A stretch of 6,775 nt of DNA, from NCBI GenBank assembly GCA_945787585.1, contig CALZIG010000153.1:1-6775 (forward strand). Reading direction: 5' to 3'. Below the pieces are notes generated by a model. It was not told the origin of the DNA. It did not search any database and saw nothing but the letters and a program-made list of their open reading frames with translations. Below are positions 5,676 through 6,775 of the stretch, piece after piece. This DNA is from an uncultured Gammaproteobacteria bacterium. GTDB lineage: Bacteria; Pseudomonadota; Gammaproteobacteria; SZUA-140. The translations under genes were made by a program, and so were the position numbers. Each line of letters begins with the position of its first letter. Position 1 is the first letter of the stretch.

Positions 5676-6775
5676 TTAACCGTTGCTCACTGCCTTCATG
5701 CTGAGACGAATACGCCCCTGCTTGTCAATTTCCAGTACCTTAACCTTAACGACTTCACCTTCACTCAGCTTATCGCTAACGTTCTCAACACGCTCTTCCG
5801 AGATCTGTGAGATATGTACCAGCCCATCTTTGCCTGGCAGGATGGTCACAAATGCACCAAAGTCCATCAGTTTGGCCACCTTACCTTCGTAGATAGTGCC
5901 CACTTCGACATCGGCAGTGATCTGCTCGATACGACGGCGTGCTTCTTCGCCCCCTTCACAATCGACAGATGCAATTTTCACTACGCCATCGTCTGTGATG
6001 TCGATGCTGGCACCTGTCTCTTCGGTCAAGGCACGGATGGTTGCACCACCTTTACCAATCACGTCACGAATCTTCTCAGGGTTGATCTTGATTGAGATGA
6101 TGCGTGGTGCGAACTGCGAAATGTCATCACGTGGTGCTGAAATAACGGCGTTCATATTTTCAAGAATAAAGAGACGCCCTTCTTTCGCCTGCTCCAGCGC
6201 AGCGCCCATGATTTCACGCGTGATACCAGTGATTTTGATATCCATCTGTAACGCGGTCACACCATCATTGGTACCGGCCACTTTGAAGTCCATATCACCA
6301 AGATGATCTTCATCACCAAGGATGTCAGAAAGTACTGCAAATTTATCTTCTTCTTTGATCAGTCCCATCGCGATACCAGCAACAGGGGCTTTAAGCGCAA
6401 CACCCGCATCCATCATCGCCAGACTGGAACCACACACAGAGGCCATTGAACTTGAACCATTTGATTCAGTGATTTCTGAAACCACTCGCACCACGTATGG
6501 GAACTCGTCCATATTTGGCATGACTGCGGCAACGCCACGCTTGGCAAGACGGCCATGACCAATCTCACGACGCTTCGGGCTACCGACAAAACCGGTCTCA
6601 CCAACACAGTATGGAGGGAAATTATAATGCAGCATGAAGGGGTCTTTCTTTTCGCCTTCAAGCGCATCGATGATCTGTGCATCACGCGCGGTGCCCAGTG
6701 TTGCGACTACCAGTGCCTGAGTTTCGCCACGGGTAAAGAGTGCAGAACCGTGAGTACGTGGTAATACACCAACAC
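5676..6775 (-). CDS. pnp: polyribonucleotide nucleotidyltransferase (PNPase), C-terminal part
   Basis: PNPase degrades RNA 3' to 5' by phosphorolysis and is a core degradosome enzyme in the cytoplasm. The visible 365 residues run to the window edge without a start, so the internal ATG at 6635 is not the gene start; reading through it gives [20 protein letters not shown], a classic PNPase segment. By comparison with the E. coli protein (711 residues, from memory), about 330 N-terminal residues lie outside. Visible parts are the second RNase PH-like core with [30 protein letters not shown] and the catalytic [13 protein letters not shown] (E. coli D486 and D492 equivalents at visible residues 154 and 160), a KH domain with GKGG at about 240-243, and an S1 domain at about 291-360 ([22 protein letters not shown]). 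It ends nine residues after the final QGRIRLSMK begins to close, without the long acidic tail of the E. coli protein. No defects are seen. Confidence 0.97.
   Translation of the reverse strand, partial: VGVLPRTHGSALFTRGETQALVVATLGTARDAQIIDALEGEKKDPFMLHYNFPPYCVGETGFVGSPKRREIGHGRLAKRGVAAVMPNMDEFPYVVRVVSEITESNGSSSMASVCGSSLAMMDAGVALKAPVAGIAMGLIKEEDKFAVLSDILGDEDHLGDMDFKVAGTNDGVTALQMDIKITGITREIMGAALEQAKEGRLFILENMNAVISAPRDDISQFAPRIISIKINPEKIRDVIGKGGATIRALTEETGASIDITDDGVVKIASVDCEGGEEARRRIEQITADVEVGTIYEGKVAKLMDFGAFVTILPGKDGLVHISQISEERVENVSDKLSEGEVVKVKVLEIDKQGRIRLSMKAVSNG

Noticed and set aside
5896..6306. 136-codon plus-strand open frame opposite pnp
   Set aside because: It is a shadow of the KH and core region of PNPase; its serine-rich translation has no protein-like pattern.
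5676..6635. pnp as a complete 319-residue gene starting at the ATG at 6635
   Set aside because: The same frame continues upstream to the window edge with strongly conserved PNPase sequence, so this ATG is internal.

Overview
The window looks like a chromosomal segment of a gammaproteobacterium. The best marker is the 3' two-thirds of pnp, which I aligned from memory almost residue for residue to the enterobacterial enzyme. The dispersed palindromes between genes are of kinds common in proteobacterial genomes. I cannot name a genus. Base composition is mosaic by hand count of single 60-base lines: about 75% GC in the PRPP-synthetase-like gene (4501-4560), about 55% in pnp (6001-6060), and about 32% in the lipoprotein gene (2041-2100).

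Layout from left to right. Positions 1-97 are AT-rich with no gene. On the minus strand at 98-355 lies a 5' fragment of trhO (yceA), cut off after about 79 family-like residues, so it lacks the catalytic rhodanese domain. Positions 356-776 are non-coding and hold two degenerate dispersed repeats. At 777-1460 (+) is a stand-alone HNH-like zinc protein of 227 residues. A repeat-bearing gap follows (1461-1684). Then comes a minus-strand pair, a predicted 226-residue lipoprotein (2014-2694) followed by a 98-residue helical protein (1685-1981), probably one transcript; I recognise neither function. A 220-base divergent promoter region separates it from a tightly coupled plus-strand pair: an AMP-phosphorylase/thymidine-phosphorylase-family enzyme (2915-4474) and a PRPP-synthetase-like enzyme (4474-5343), whose stop and start codons overlap as TGATG. 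A 131-base inverted-repeat element (5371-5501) follows. The window ends with the pnp terminator and the C-terminal 365 residues of pnp on the minus strand, which runs off the right edge.

The most interesting unit is the 2915-5343 pair. The first enzyme has the extra N-terminal domain and motif set of archaeal nucleoside-monophosphate (AMP) phosphorylases rather than of E. coli-type DeoA. The second has a PRPP loop and a catalytic-loop region unlike housekeeping bacterial Prs. Together they suggest a nucleotide-salvage module linking nucleotide phosphorolysis to phosphoribosyl metabolism, without the RuBisCO or ribose-1,5-bisphosphate isomerase of the archaeal pathway in view. The rest (truncated trhO, lone HNH protein, several repeat families) reads as an accessory stretch between conserved genes. 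I found no CRISPR array, tRNA, rRNA or transposase gene.
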